DNA from: an uncultured Bacteroides sp.
GTDB lineage: Bacteria; Bacteroidota; Bacteroidia; Bacteroidales; Bacteroidaceae
Reading direction: 5' to 3'
NCBI RefSeq assembly: GCF_963678425.1
Contig: NZ_OY782854.1
Location: 792,478 to 856,477 of the forward strand
DNA length: 64,000 nucleotides
Under the pieces are notes generated by a model. The model made no database searches and had not been told where the DNA came from. It saw only the letters and a program-made list of their open reading frames with translations. A program made the translations under genes and the position numbers. Shown here piece after piece: positions 44,984-53,762 of this stretch. Position 1 is the first letter of the stretch; every line of letters starts with the position of its first letter.

Positions 44984-47197
44984 ATGAAAATTAAATTTAT
45001 TTATGCGGTAGCAGCTCTGACATTATGTGCTGCTTCATTAAAGGCTCAGCAAATACCAGCATATCTCGATGGGAAACAACCCGTTGAAGTTCGGGTAAAG
45101 GATGCGCTTTCTCGTATGACGCTGGAAGAAAAAGTAAAACTCTGTACGGCTCAGTCCAAATTCAGTAGTCACGGAGTGCCTCGCTTGGGTATTCCCGAGT
45201 TATGGATGAGTGATGGCCCTCACGGGGTTCGTGAAGAAATACTTTGGGACAGTTGGGACAATGCTGAATGGACGAATGATTCTTGTACGGCTTTCCCTGC
45301 ATTAACTTGTCTGGCTGCTACCTGGAATCCTAAAATGTCAGCTATTTATGGTAAAGCAATCGGGGAGGAAGCTCGTTATCGTAGAAAAGACGTATTGTTG
45401 GGACCAGGTGTGAATATTTACCGTACTCCACTTAATGGTCGTAACTTTGAATATATGGGCGAAGATCCATATCTTTCTTCTATCATGGTGGTTCCTTATG
45501 TAAGGGGGGTGCAATCTAATGGTGTATCAACTTGTGTGAAACACTATGCCTTGAATAATCAGGAGGTTGGACGCGAGAAAATTGATGTGGAGTTAAGTGA
45601 CCGTGCACTTTATGAAATCTATCTTCCTGCATTTAAAGCAGCCATTGTAGAGGGTGGAAGCTGGAGTATTATGGGATCATATAACATGGTACGCGGACAG
45701 CATGCCTGCCACAACGACCTTTTACTGAATAAAATTCTGAAAGGTGAATGGAAATTCGACGGATGTGTGGTTACCGACTGGGGTGGTGCGCATGATACTA
45801 AAGAAGCAGCTCTTAACGGATTGGATATTGAAATGGGAACATATACTGACGGGCTCAGCTCAGGCAAGAGGTTTGCATATGATGATTACTATTTAGCATC
45901 TGCTTATCTCAAAGGATTGCAGGATGGTACTTACCCGATGAGTACTGTTGATGATAAAGCAAGCCGCATCCTTCGATTGATTTTCCGGACGGCGATGAAT
46001 AGCAGTCGGCCATGGGGATCTTATACCACCGAAGAACATTACAATGTAGCGCGTACTGTGGCAGAAGAGGGTATTGTTCTTTTGAAGAACGAAACCAATA
46101 AGAAAAAAGAGACTGTCCTTCCGTTGGATGGAAGTAAATATCGCTCAATTTTGGTCGTAGGGGAGAACGCCACCCGTCGTTTAACGGAAGGTGGAGGTTC
46201 ATCAGTACTGAAAGTGAAGAAAGAAGTTTCTCCTTTGGCTGGCCTGAAAGCAAAGTTTGGCGATAAGATAAAGTATACAATGGGATATGCTTCTGGCAAA
46301 CCTGTCTATAATCTTGAAATGAAATCGGACTTAAATGCAGACTCGCTTTGTGCAGAAGCTGTGAAACAAGCTGCAGATGCTGATCTGGTAATATTCGTAG
46401 GTGGATTAAATAAGAATACTTACCAGGATTGCGAAAATACTGATCGTAAGTCATTGGCACTTCCTTTCGGACAAAGTGAGTTGATTAACGATATGCTGAA
46501 AGTAAACAAAAATGTTGTAGTGGTTCTTTTAAGTGGAAATGCAGTTGAGATGCCCTGGATAAAGAGTGTGCCAAGTATTGTACAGGCATGGTATCTGGGT
46601 TCTGAATCAGGTAATGCTATTGCCAATGTACTTACCGGAGAGGTAAATCCAAGCGGAAAGCTTCCTTTCTCATTTCCAGTAAAACTGGCAGATAACGCTG
46701 CACAATCGTTTGGTACTATCTCTTACCCTGGAGACGGGGTTAAGGAGGTGTATAAAGAAGATATTCTGGTAGGTTATCGCTGGCATGATACGAAAAAGAT
46801 TCCGGCCCTATTCCCATTCGGATATGGATTAAGTTACACTCAGTTCAAATATGGAAAGGCTGTTGCCGATAAAAAGAAGATTTCAGGATCAGAGGAGATA
46901 ACCATTACTATTCCAGTGAAAAATATTGGAAAAGTAAAGGGAAAAGAGGTTGTTCAGCTTTATGTTGGAGATGAAAAGTGTAGTGTGCTTCGCCCTGTAA
47001 AAGAGTTGAAAGCTTTCCAGAAGATAGAACTTGCTCCGGGAGAGGAACAGGCTGTATCCTTTAAAATAGGAAAAGACGCGCTTAAATTCTTTAGTGAAGC
47101 AGCTCATGACTGGGTAGCAGAACCTGGAATGTTTAAAATTTATATAGGCTCGTCTTCTGCAGATATAAAATCAACGGTAGAATTTGCCTTGAACTAG
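44984..47197 (+). CDS. GH3 glycosidase, probable beta-glucosidase
   Basis: A 737-residue exported enzyme (signal peptide ending LKAQ). Two-domain GH3 with Fn3-like C-terminus. The N-terminal barrel has MSDGPHGVRE, the CVKHYALNNQE substrate loop and the nucleophile Asp265 in VVTDWGG. The second domain has LLKNETNKKKETVLPL and SGNAVEMPW, and the Fn3-like part starts near VKNIGKVKGKEVVQLYVG. It starts 16 bases after the GH2 gene. It should remove terminal beta-glucose (or xylose) from oligosaccharides after the GH31 and GH2 enzymes have cleared side chains. Confidence 0.93.
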   Translation: MKIKFIYAVAALTLCAASLKAQQIPAYLDGKQPVEVRVKDALSRMTLEEKVKLCTAQSKFSSHGVPRLGIPELWMSDGPHGVREEILWDSWDNAEWTNDSCTAFPALTCLAATWNPKMSAIYGKAIGEEARYRRKDVLLGPGVNIYRTPLNGRNFEYMGEDPYLSSIMVVPYVRGVQSNGVSTCVKHYALNNQEVGREKIDVELSDRALYEIYLPAFKAAIVEGGSWSIMGSYNMVRGQHACHNDLLLNKILKGEWKFDGCVVTDWGGAHDTKEAALNGLDIEMGTYTDGLSSGKRFAYDDYYLASAYLKGLQDGTYPMSTVDDKASRILRLIFRTAMNSSRPWGSYTTEEHYNVARTVAEEGIVLLKNETNKKKETVLPLDGSKYRSILVVGENATRRLTEGGGSSVLKVKKEVSPLAGLKAKFGDKIKYTMGYASGKPVYNLEMKSDLNADSLCAEAVKQAADADLVIFVGGLNKNTYQDCENTDRKSLALPFGQSELINDMLKVNKNVVVVLLSGNAVEMPWIKSVPSIVQAWYLGSESGNAIANVLTGEVNPSGKLPFSFPVKLADNAAQSFGTISYPGDGVKEVYKEDILVGYRWHDTKKIPALFPFGYGLSYTQFKYGKAVADKKKISGSEEITITIPVKNIGKVKGKEVVQLYVGDEKCSVLRPVKELKAFQKIELAPGEEQAVSFKIGKDALKFFSEAAHDWVAEPGMFKIYIGSSSADIKSTVEFALN

Positions 47198-47221
47198 TTT
47201 TAGGGATTAATATTTTGTGGT

Positions 47222-47268
47222 TAAAGAGCAGGTTGTTTATTTTTGAACAATCTGCTCTTTAGTTTTTT
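47222..47268 (+). terminator. Terminator of the GH31-GH2-GH3 operon
   Basis: A 15-bp stem with one G:U pair (AAAGAGCAGGTTGTT at 47223-47237 with 47246-47260), an 8-base loop and a following AGTTTTTTAT tract, 25 bases after the GH3 stop. Confidence 0.88.
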
Positions 47269-47340
47269 ATGAAACAGTTTCTTTTGATTCGTATTTAGCT
47301 TGTAATTGATAATGAAAAGTGAAATAATAGCACAAAAGTG

Positions 47341-47370
47341 TTTGTAATGCGCTAATTTGTACTACCTTTG
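47341..47370 (+). promoter_or_regulatory. Bacteroides-type promoter of the FadL-like gene
   Basis: TTTG (47341-47344), 18 bases, TACCTTTG (47363-47370), an excellent match to TTTG-N19-TAnnTTTG, 28 bases before the ATG at 47398. Confidence 0.8.
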
Positions 47371-47397
47371 CGCGCAAAATATTTAAATAAGGAAAAA

Positions 47398-48945
47398 ATG
47401 AAAAAATTATCCCTGATTAGCTTTCTGCTTTTAATTGTTTCAGTTCCAACTTTCGCAGGGGGACTTTTGACAAATACAAACCAGAATGTAGCCTTTCTTC
47501 GTAATATTGCCCGTGGTGCATCAACCGAAATTGATGCAGTTTATTCTAACCCGGCGGGTGTTGCCTTTCTGAATGATGGATTTCATTTATCTTTTAATGG
47601 ACAGAGTGCTTTCCAGACCAGAACTATTAATTCTACATTTGCACCATTTGAAGGCAATGGAGGAATTCGGACTTCGGATTCAAAGTCTTATTATAAAGTA
47701 TATAAGGGTGAAGCTTCGGCTCCTTTCATTCCTAGCTTTCAGGCTGCTTATAAGAAAAGAAACTGGACTTTTTCAGGAAGCTTTGCTGTAACAGGTGGTG
47801 GCGGTAAAGCTACTTTCAATGATGGACTGGCTTCTTTTGAATCTAAAGTTGCTATGATTCCGATAGTACTTTCTAAAGTTGGTTTTGCAGGAACAAATCA
47901 ATATGCAGTGAGCAGCTACATGCAAGGTCGGCAATATATTTTTGGTTTGCAGTTGGGAGCAACTTATAAATTAAACGATAATCTTGCAGTATTTGGTGGT
48001 GGACGTATGAATTATGTAAGCAACAGCTATTTTGGTTACTTAAGAAATATAAGTGCAAACCTATATGGAGATGAAATGGTTAATTTGAATGATGAATCAA
48101 TCAAAAATCAATTGCTTACAAAAAAAGGTCAATATAGTGCAGCTGCTGCGCAATATACAACGCTTGCAGCTGCTGCAACAGCTGCCGGAAATACACAGCT
48201 TGCAACTCAATATACAACTGCAGCCGCTTCTGCAACTACTGCGGTTAATGCTATATCTAGTGTAGTAGTTGGATCAACAGATAAAGAATTAGATTGTGAT
48301 CAAAGCGGATGGGGAATTACGCCGATTATCGGTATTGATTATAAAATAGGTAAACTAAATCTTGGTGCTAAGTATGAGTTCAAGACTAATCTGAATATTG
48401 AAAATAAAACAAAAGTAAACTCAACAGGTGTTGCTGCTTATGATCATGGTGTAAATACTCCGAATGATATTCCGGCTATGTTTACTGTTGGTGCTCAGTA
48501 TTCAATTCTTCCTACCGTGCGTGCTTCATTGGGATTGAACCATTATTATGATAAAGATGCTAAAATGGCAAATAACAAGCAACAATATTTAAGTGGAGGA
48601 ACAGATGAGTACCTTGCCGGTGCTGAATGGGATATTACAGATCGTATTCTTGTCAGCGGGGGTTACCAAAGTACAAATTATGATTTGCAGGATGGTTATA
48701 TGTCTGATATGAGCTTTACAACAAGTTCTTATTCAATAGGTATGGGGGCAGCTTTTAAACTAACAAAGAGTTTAAAGGTAAATGTCGCTTATTTCTTCAC
48801 TAACTATGATAAATATACTAAGGTTTCTAAGGCCACAGCGGAAGATTCTAAGAGTACAGGTTACAACGGCACCGGTCTTGCTGGTACAGACGTTTTCACC
48901 CGTACAAATAAAGTATTTGGTGTGGGTGTAGATTATACTTTCTAA
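47398..48945 (+). CDS. FadL/OmpP1-family outer-membrane beta-barrel protein
   Basis: A 515-residue protein from ATG 47398 (MKKLSLISFLLLIVSVPTFA signal peptide); the frame begins 10 codons earlier but that would run through the promoter. The FadL-like N-terminus (ARGASTEIDAVYSNPAGVAFL) and repeated aromatic-ended strands indicate a 14-stranded barrel for hydrophobic compounds. An Ala/Thr-rich insert at about residues 240-280 (AAAAQYTTLAAAATAAGNTQ) looks like a surface helical loop with an internal repeat. It ends VGVDYTF, the terminal aromatic expected for outer-membrane assembly. It has its own promoter and terminator, so is monocistronic. Confidence 0.92.
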   Translation: MKKLSLISFLLLIVSVPTFAGGLLTNTNQNVAFLRNIARGASTEIDAVYSNPAGVAFLNDGFHLSFNGQSAFQTRTINSTFAPFEGNGGIRTSDSKSYYKVYKGEASAPFIPSFQAAYKKRNWTFSGSFAVTGGGGKATFNDGLASFESKVAMIPIVLSKVGFAGTNQYAVSSYMQGRQYIFGLQLGATYKLNDNLAVFGGGRMNYVSNSYFGYLRNISANLYGDEMVNLNDESIKNQLLTKKGQYSAAAAQYTTLAAAATAAGNTQLATQYTTAAASATTAVNAISSVVVGSTDKELDCDQSGWGITPIIGIDYKIGKLNLGAKYEFKTNLNIENKTKVNSTGVAAYDHGVNTPNDIPAMFTVGAQYSILPTVRASLGLNHYYDKDAKMANNKQQYLSGGTDEYLAGAEWDITDRILVSGGYQSTNYDLQDGYMSDMSFTTSSYSIGMGAAFKLTKSLKVNVAYFFTNYDKYTKVSKATAEDSKSTGYNGTGLAGTDVFTRTNKVFGVGVDYTF

Positions 48946-48963
48946 AGTAATAAAATATCCAAG

Positions 48964-49013
48964 AAAAAAGCAAGAGGGTGCTCAAACAGTTTTGAGCACC
49001 CTCTTGCTTTTTT
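48964..49013 (+). terminator. Strong bidirectional terminator after the FadL-like gene
   Basis: 23-bp perfect arms (48964-48986 and 48991-49013) with the 4-base loop CAGT; the arms end in A6 and T6 runs, giving a T-tract on either strand. Confidence 0.93.
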
Positions 49014-49126
49014 CTATTCTGAATGAATGTAGGTGATTATACAATATATTATCCTGTTTCTTTGTGGTTCTTATTCCTTTTTTTTACTTTTAACGATTTC
49101 TCCTTTCTCCTTTTCATTATTATTTC

Positions 49127-49134
49127 TACCTTTG
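49127..49134 (+). promoter_or_regulatory. -7 element of the queuosine operon
   Basis: TACCTTTG at 49127-49134 fits the Bacteroides -7 box, 74 bases upstream of the transporter ATG. The -33 region is only T-rich. The leader holds two short adjacent stems (ACCTT/AAGGT at 49158-49172 and CGTG/CACG at 49073-49092 offset by 100, that is 49173-49192). Confidence 0.65.
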
Positions 49135-49207
49135 TGCCCGAAATAAAATAATGCGAAACCTTGAATAAAGGTCGTGTGCTTGATAAACCACGTAAAAAAC
49201 AAGAAAA

Positions 49208-49888
49208 ATGAAAAGTAAAGTTACTGTCTCTTTTATGCTTATGGGCATACTTTTTAGTATGTGCCTTGTTCTTTCCAACATTCTCGCAGTTAAGCAATTT
49301 CAAGTTTTGGGGCTTCCTTCTACTGCCGGACTGATTATTTTCCCTATTTCCTATGTTATTAATGATTGCATTACAGAAGTCTGGGGCTTTCGTAAAGCTA
49401 GACTTATCATCTGGATTGCTTTTGCTGTTAATTTTCTGGCAATCTTGCTGTTTCAAATCTCGGTAGCTCTTCCTCCGGCATCTCACTGGATGATGCAGGA
49501 TTCCTATGCTGCTGTACTTGCACAAACACCTCGTATTGCATTTGCCAGCTTGCTTGCTTTTCTTGTTGGCTCTTTTTTGAACGCTTATGTAATGAGCCGG
49601 ATGAAGATAATGCACCATGGAAAGAAGTTTGGACAAAGGGCTATTGCTTCTACTGTTTTAGGAGAATTAGCCGATACTTTTGTTTTTACAACCGTTGGTT
49701 TCCTTTTTGTGATTCCTCTGAATGTAGTTCTTCAGATTATTGTGGTAGAAACAATTGCTAAAATAGCGTTTGAGATACTGGTCCTTCCAATTACCCGCAG
49801 AGTTGTGAACTATGTGAAACTGATAGAAGGAACGGATGTGTATGATGAAGATATCTCTTACAGTGTAATTAAAATAAAAGATATTTAA
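49208..49888 (+). CDS. Queuosine precursor transporter (YhhQ family)
   Basis: A 226-residue inner-membrane protein with six spans, belonging to the YhhQ/COG1738 family that imports queuosine precursors. Marks are [11 protein letters not shown] near residue 22, [26 protein letters not shown] near 40-65 (family signature, acidic and aromatic), and [16 protein letters not shown] near 150. It overlaps the queC start by one base (TAATG at 49886-49890) and is the first gene of queT-queC-queF, which confirms substrate class. Confidence 0.92.
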   Translation: MKSKVTVSFMLMGILFSMCLVLSNILAVKQFQVLGLPSTAGLIIFPISYVINDCITEVWGFRKARLIIWIAFAVNFLAILLFQISVALPPASHWMMQDSYAAVLAQTPRIAFASLLAFLVGSFLNAYVMSRMKIMHHGKKFGQRAIASTVLGELADTFVFTTVGFLFVIPLNVVLQIIVVETIAKIAFEILVLPITRRVVNYVKLIEGTDVYDEDISYSVIKIKDI

Positions 49889-50550
49889 TGAAAATAACTA
49901 ATGAGTCGGCTGTGGTTTTGTTTAGTGGCGGACAAGACTCAACTACATGCCTCTTTTGGGCAAAAAATCAATTTAAGAAAGTATATGCTCTGAGTTTTTT
50001 TTATGGGCAGAAACATCAGAATGAGGTGGAGATTGCACGGAACATTGCTGAAAAAGCAGGTGTGGAATTTCATCTGATAGATGCTTCCTTTATCAGTAAA
50101 CTTGGAACAAATTCATTGACTGATAGTTCTATAGAAATGGATCAGGAAAAACCAGCCGATTCATTCCCTAATACTTTTGTACCGGGAAGAAATTTATTCT
50201 TTCTAAGTATTGCAGCCGTTTTTGCTCGTGAGCATGGTGTACGCCATTTAGTAACCGGGGTTTCGCAAACTGATTTTAGTGGTTATCCAGACTGCCGTGA
50301 TTCGTTTATCAAATCATTGAACGTAACGCTCAATCTGGCTATGGATGAACAATTTGTAATTCATACTCCATTAATGTGGATTGATAAAACAGATACATGG
50401 GCTTTGGCGGATAAACTTGGTGTATTTGATCTTGTTCGAAATGAAACCTTAACTTGCTATAATGGAATTCCGGCAGATGGATGCGGACATTGCCCTGCTT
50501 GCAAGCTGAGAAATCACGGTTTGCAGGAATACCTGAAAAAAAGGAATTAA
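49888..50550 (+). CDS. queC: 7-cyano-7-deazaguanine synthase
   Basis: A 220-residue PP-loop enzyme making preQ0 from 7-carboxy-7-deazaguanine with ATP and ammonia. The ATP loop is [16 protein letters not shown] at the N-terminus. [17 protein letters not shown] is in the centre, and the zinc-binding cysteine cluster [17 protein letters not shown] is at the C-terminus. Normal length. Translationally coupled to the transporter gene upstream and followed by queF after 26 bases. Confidence 0.96.
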   Translation: MKITNESAVVLFSGGQDSTTCLFWAKNQFKKVYALSFFYGQKHQNEVEIARNIAEKAGVEFHLIDASFISKLGTNSLTDSSIEMDQEKPADSFPNTFVPGRNLFFLSIAAVFAREHGVRHLVTGVSQTDFSGYPDCRDSFIKSLNVTLNLAMDEQFVIHTPLMWIDKTDTWALADKLGVFDLVRNETLTCYNGIPADGCGHCPACKLRNHGLQEYLKKRN

Positions 50551-50576
50551 AAGAATAATATATAAATATAGGACTT

Positions 50577-51032
50577 ATGGCAGAGCTAAAAGATCAACTT
50601 TCTCTTTTAGGAGGGAAGACAGAATATAAAAATGATTATGCTCCAGAAGTATTGGAAGCATTCGATAATAAACATCCGGAGAATGATTACTGGGTGCAGT
50701 TTAATTGTCCTGAATTTACGAGTCTTTGTCCTATAACAGGTCAGCCTGATTTTGCAGAAATCCGTATTTCATATATTCCTGATGTAAAAATGGTGGAGAG
50801 TAAGAGCTTGAAACTATATATGTTCAGCTTTCGAAATCATGGTGCTTTTCATGAAGATTGTGTTAATATAATAATGAAAGATCTGATTCGCTTGATGAAT
50901 CCCAAATACATTGAAGTAACAGGAATCTTTACTCCTCGTGGAGGTATCTCTATTTATCCTTACTGTAACTATGGACGTCCCGGAACTAAATACGAAGAAA
51001 TAGCGAATTACCGACTTATGAACAGAAAGTAA
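50577..51032 (+). CDS. queF: NADPH-dependent 7-cyano-7-deazaguanine reductase
   Basis: A 151-residue QueF of the short (type I) form, reducing the nitrile preQ0 to preQ1. The nucleophilic Cys is in [16 protein letters not shown] and the substrate Glu region is [23 protein letters not shown]. It completes the queuosine-precursor operon; tRNA-modifying tgt and queA are not in the window. Confidence 0.95.
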   Translation: MAELKDQLSLLGGKTEYKNDYAPEVLEAFDNKHPENDYWVQFNCPEFTSLCPITGQPDFAEIRISYIPDVKMVESKSLKLYMFSFRNHGAFHEDCVNIIMKDLIRLMNPKYIEVTGIFTPRGGISIYPYCNYGRPGTKYEEIANYRLMNRK

Positions 51033-51070
51033 TTCATTATGTTTCCCTAACCATTCATTAATACTTTCCA

Positions 51071-51112
51071 AATCATTTGCCAATACTTTTTATTGGTGAA
51101 TGATTTTTTTTA
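51071..51112 (+). terminator. Terminator of the queuosine operon
   Basis: 15-bp stem with two G:U pairs (51071-51085 with 51091-51105), 5-base loop and a T-run from 51103. It lies 39 bases after queF, between the convergent queF and dnaX. Confidence 0.8.
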
Positions 51113-51173
51113 TTGTAGAGTGAAATTTTCAAAACTCTTTTGTTTTTCTATTGAATTGATAGATGAAGGAGGA

Positions 51174-52973
51174 TTATGAAAGCTCTAGCCCGAAGGTGTC
51201 TTTTAACTTCATCAGGTCAGGATTCTTTTGCGCCATCATCTTAAAACGTTCCACTCTGCTGTAAGCACGAACTGTTTCCTGAGCATCGCTAACACGAACA
51301 TTCATTGTGACCTTGCTATTGTGTAACTGTGTACGCAGATAATTCTGAATTTTAGGGATCATAGTAGTAATGTCCTTAGCAACAATTTCATTGTCCACTA
51401 CCATCTCGAAAGAAGTGTCAGATAATAATTTTGGAGAAGAATTTTTCATTCGCATCATAATTCCCCTTTGTTCTATGGATAATGCGTTGGCAAATTCCAG
51501 CCAATAATGGCTCAGATCCCTATCGTTAAAGGCAAAATCATCCTCGTTTTTTCTTATGGATGGGTTTTGTTCGGCTACTTTATCTTTTTTATTCTGTACA
51601 TCCTGATATGGATTCTTTATGGATATTCCTAAGCTTCCAGCCTTCATAACAGGAACTTTCCTTTCTTCCTTCTTTATGTTAATATTAGATGCCGGGCTAT
51701 TATGAATCGATTGTGGAATAGCCGATTGGGAATTAGATGCAACATTTTGAGAAGGAACTGTTTGTTCATTCTGGGAAACTGGTGCAGCTACTTGTTGCTG
51801 TACCGTAGCATTATTTTGCTGTGTGAAGATTGGTTTTATAGATTGTATAGGGCTACGCCCATGACTTTCATCATCAGGCTCCTCTGTGAGTTGCGCAAGC
51901 TGAATCAATGTTAGTTCTACTAAAAAACGTTTGTTCTTGCTTACACGATAATTTAAATCACACTCGTTGGAGATTTTCATCGCCTTATAAAGAAACTTAG
52001 GATTACATTTGGTAGCTTGTTCTCTGTAGCGTTCACGAATGCTGGCTCCAACTTCCAGCAGTTGAAGGGTTTCAACATCCCTGCTTACCAGTAAGTCTCT
52101 GAAATGAGAGGCAAGCCCAGTAATAAAATGACTACCATCGAATCCTTTGTTCAGTATTTCATTAAAAATGAGCAGCGAATCACTCACGTTATTTTCAATA
52201 AACTTATCGGTCAGACGGAAATAATATTCATAATCGAGAACGTTAAGATTCTCAATAACACTTTTGTACTGTACGTTTCCGGCTGTAAAACTTATCACCT
52301 GGTCAAAAATGGATAAAGCATCCCGCATTCCTCCGTCAGCTTTTTGTGCTATAACATTTAAAGCTTCAGGTTCAGCGTTGATTCCTTCTTTCTGAGCTAC
52401 ATAAGTAAGGTGGTTAACCGTATCTTGTACACTGATTCGGTTGAAATCGTAAATCTGACAACGGGAAAGAATTGTTGGCAGAAGTTTATGTTTTTCTGTC
52501 GTAGCAAGAATAAAAAGCGCATGTTTTGGAGGTTCTTCCAATGTTTTAAGGAAAGCGTTGAATGCTGCAGTGGAAAGCATATGAACCTCATCGATAATGT
52601 ATACTTTGTATTTGCCAATCTGTGGCGGGATACGTACCTGCTCAATCAGAAGTCTGATGTCGTCTACACCATTGTTTGAAGCAGCATCCAGTTCATGAAT
52701 ATTATATGAACGCTGTTCATTGAAAGCTTTGCATGATTCACACTCATTGCAAGCTTCACCATCAGCAGTCAGATTCAAACAATTGATTGTCTTTGCAAAA
52801 ATACGTGCGCAAGTAGTCTTTCCCACACCACGGGGACCGCAAAACAAATACGCATGCGCTAGCTTTTGAGAGGCGATAGCATTCTTTAGTGTTGTAGTTA
52901 ATGACTTTTGCCCCACAACTGATTCAAAAGTTGATGGACGATATTTACGAGCCGATACAATATAATTTTCCAT
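51174..52973 (-). CDS. dnaX: DNA polymerase III subunit gamma/tau
   Basis: A 599-residue clamp-loader ATPase. Walker A GPRGVGKTTCARIFAKTIN is near residue 45, the four-cysteine zinc module ends with CNECESCKAF, Walker B YIIDEVHMLS is near 125, and the sensor I phrase LATTEKHKLLPTILSRCQIY is near 155. The middle after residue 370 is a low-complexity Gln/Asn/Ser linker, and the C-terminal ~130 residues are a tau-like domain. It loads the sliding clamp and joins polymerase to helicase. No slippery A-run of the E. coli type was seen at the domain boundary. Transcribed divergently from the FtsB-like gene. Confidence 0.95.
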   Translation of the reverse strand: MENYIVSARKYRPSTFESVVGQKSLTTTLKNAIASQKLAHAYLFCGPRGVGKTTCARIFAKTINCLNLTADGEACNECESCKAFNEQRSYNIHELDAASNNGVDDIRLLIEQVRIPPQIGKYKVYIIDEVHMLSTAAFNAFLKTLEEPPKHALFILATTEKHKLLPTILSRCQIYDFNRISVQDTVNHLTYVAQKEGINAEPEALNVIAQKADGGMRDALSIFDQVISFTAGNVQYKSVIENLNVLDYEYYFRLTDKFIENNVSDSLLIFNEILNKGFDGSHFITGLASHFRDLLVSRDVETLQLLEVGASIRERYREQATKCNPKFLYKAMKISNECDLNYRVSKNKRFLVELTLIQLAQLTEEPDDESHGRSPIQSIKPIFTQQNNATVQQQVAAPVSQNEQTVPSQNVASNSQSAIPQSIHNSPASNINIKKEERKVPVMKAGSLGISIKNPYQDVQNKKDKVAEQNPSIRKNEDDFAFNDRDLSHYWLEFANALSIEQRGIMMRMKNSSPKLLSDTSFEMVVDNEIVAKDITTMIPKIQNYLRTQLHNSKVTMNVRVSDAQETVRAYSRVERFKMMAQKNPDLMKLKDTFGLELS

Positions 52974-53088
52974 ATTCTCTGGATACTTTCTTTTTTCAAT
53001 CTGTGCAAATGTACATTAAATTATCGATTATTAAAACGTAGGTTCAGAAATATTTCTATCTTTGTATCCATATTCAACTTGGTGTAAT

Positions 53089-53412
53089 ATGATTAAACTT
53101 CTTACTGTCTGGAACTTTATCAGAAGGCATAAATACTGGATTACAGTACTTCTTTTTTTGACTATCATTGGTTTTCTAGATGAGAATAGTATGGTACGTC
53201 GAATTTCAAATATTCAGAAGATTAATAAACTTCAGGAAAGCATAAAAGAATATCAGGCGGATTATGATGAAAATACAAAGCGTCTGAACGAGTTGACCAC
53301 TAATCCACGTTCAATCGAAAAAGTGGCACGTGAAAAGTATTTGATGAAGAAAACGAATGAAGACATTTATGTCATTCAGGATGAAAATATTGAAGAGGAA
53401 CCTCAAAAATGA
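53089..53412 (+). CDS. FtsB/DivIC-type septum formation protein
   Basis: 107 residues from ATG 53089 (MIKLLTVWNFIRRHKYW); the frame opens 9 codons earlier. One membrane span (about 18-36), then a periplasmic coiled coil (QKINKLQESIKEYQADYDEN) and the typical RSIEKVAREKYLMKKTNEDIYVI ending. DivIC/FtsB links the early and late division proteins. TATCTTTG at 53057-53064 is a -7 element. The stop overlaps the next ATG (ATGA at 53409-53412). Confidence 0.88.
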   Translation: MIKLLTVWNFIRRHKYWITVLLFLTIIGFLDENSMVRRISNIQKINKLQESIKEYQADYDENTKRLNELTTNPRSIEKVAREKYLMKKTNEDIYVIQDENIEEEPQK

Positions 53413-53747
53413 AAAAATATCAGTCGTTAATATTTGCTATTGGAGCAGCGCTTTTACTCATTGGTGCTGCATCTTACATTACACTTTGGAATCTTTCTCC
53501 TTATATATATACTGTTGGAGCTTTGGCTGTGGCTATTGTCCAGTTTTTTACTCCTTACGAGGGTAAAGATTTAGTTTTGAAACGTCTTCACCGTCAACAA
53601 ATATTCGGAGCTCTTTTTCTTGTTATTACTGGAGTGTTGATGTTTACTCTTCCTCATGGCAATGAATGGATGCTTACTCTAACAATTGCCGCAGTTCTTG
53701 AACTTTATACTGCTTTTCGGATGCCTCAGGCAGAAGGGAACAAGTAA
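53409..53747 (+). CDS. Small four-span membrane protein
   Basis: 112 residues with four predicted membrane spans (about 6-24, 29-46, 66-83, 88-105) and a short basic loop (KDLVLKRLHRQQ). No known family is certain. It is coupled to the FtsB-like gene by a 4-base overlap and is followed after 15 bases by an M16 peptidase gene. In Bacteroides this gene order is conserved enough that I expect it to be real, but its role is unknown. Confidence 0.8.
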   Translation: MKKYQSLIFAIGAALLLIGAASYITLWNLSPYIYTVGALAVAIVQFFTPYEGKDLVLKRLHRQQIFGALFLVITGVLMFTLPHGNEWMLTLTIAAVLELYTAFRMPQAEGNK

Positions 53748-53762
53748 AAATTATATCTATAT

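Noticed and set aside
49158..49192. preQ1 riboswitch
   Set aside because: The two stems lack the preQ1-I arrangement (C-rich loop and A-rich tail pairing into it).
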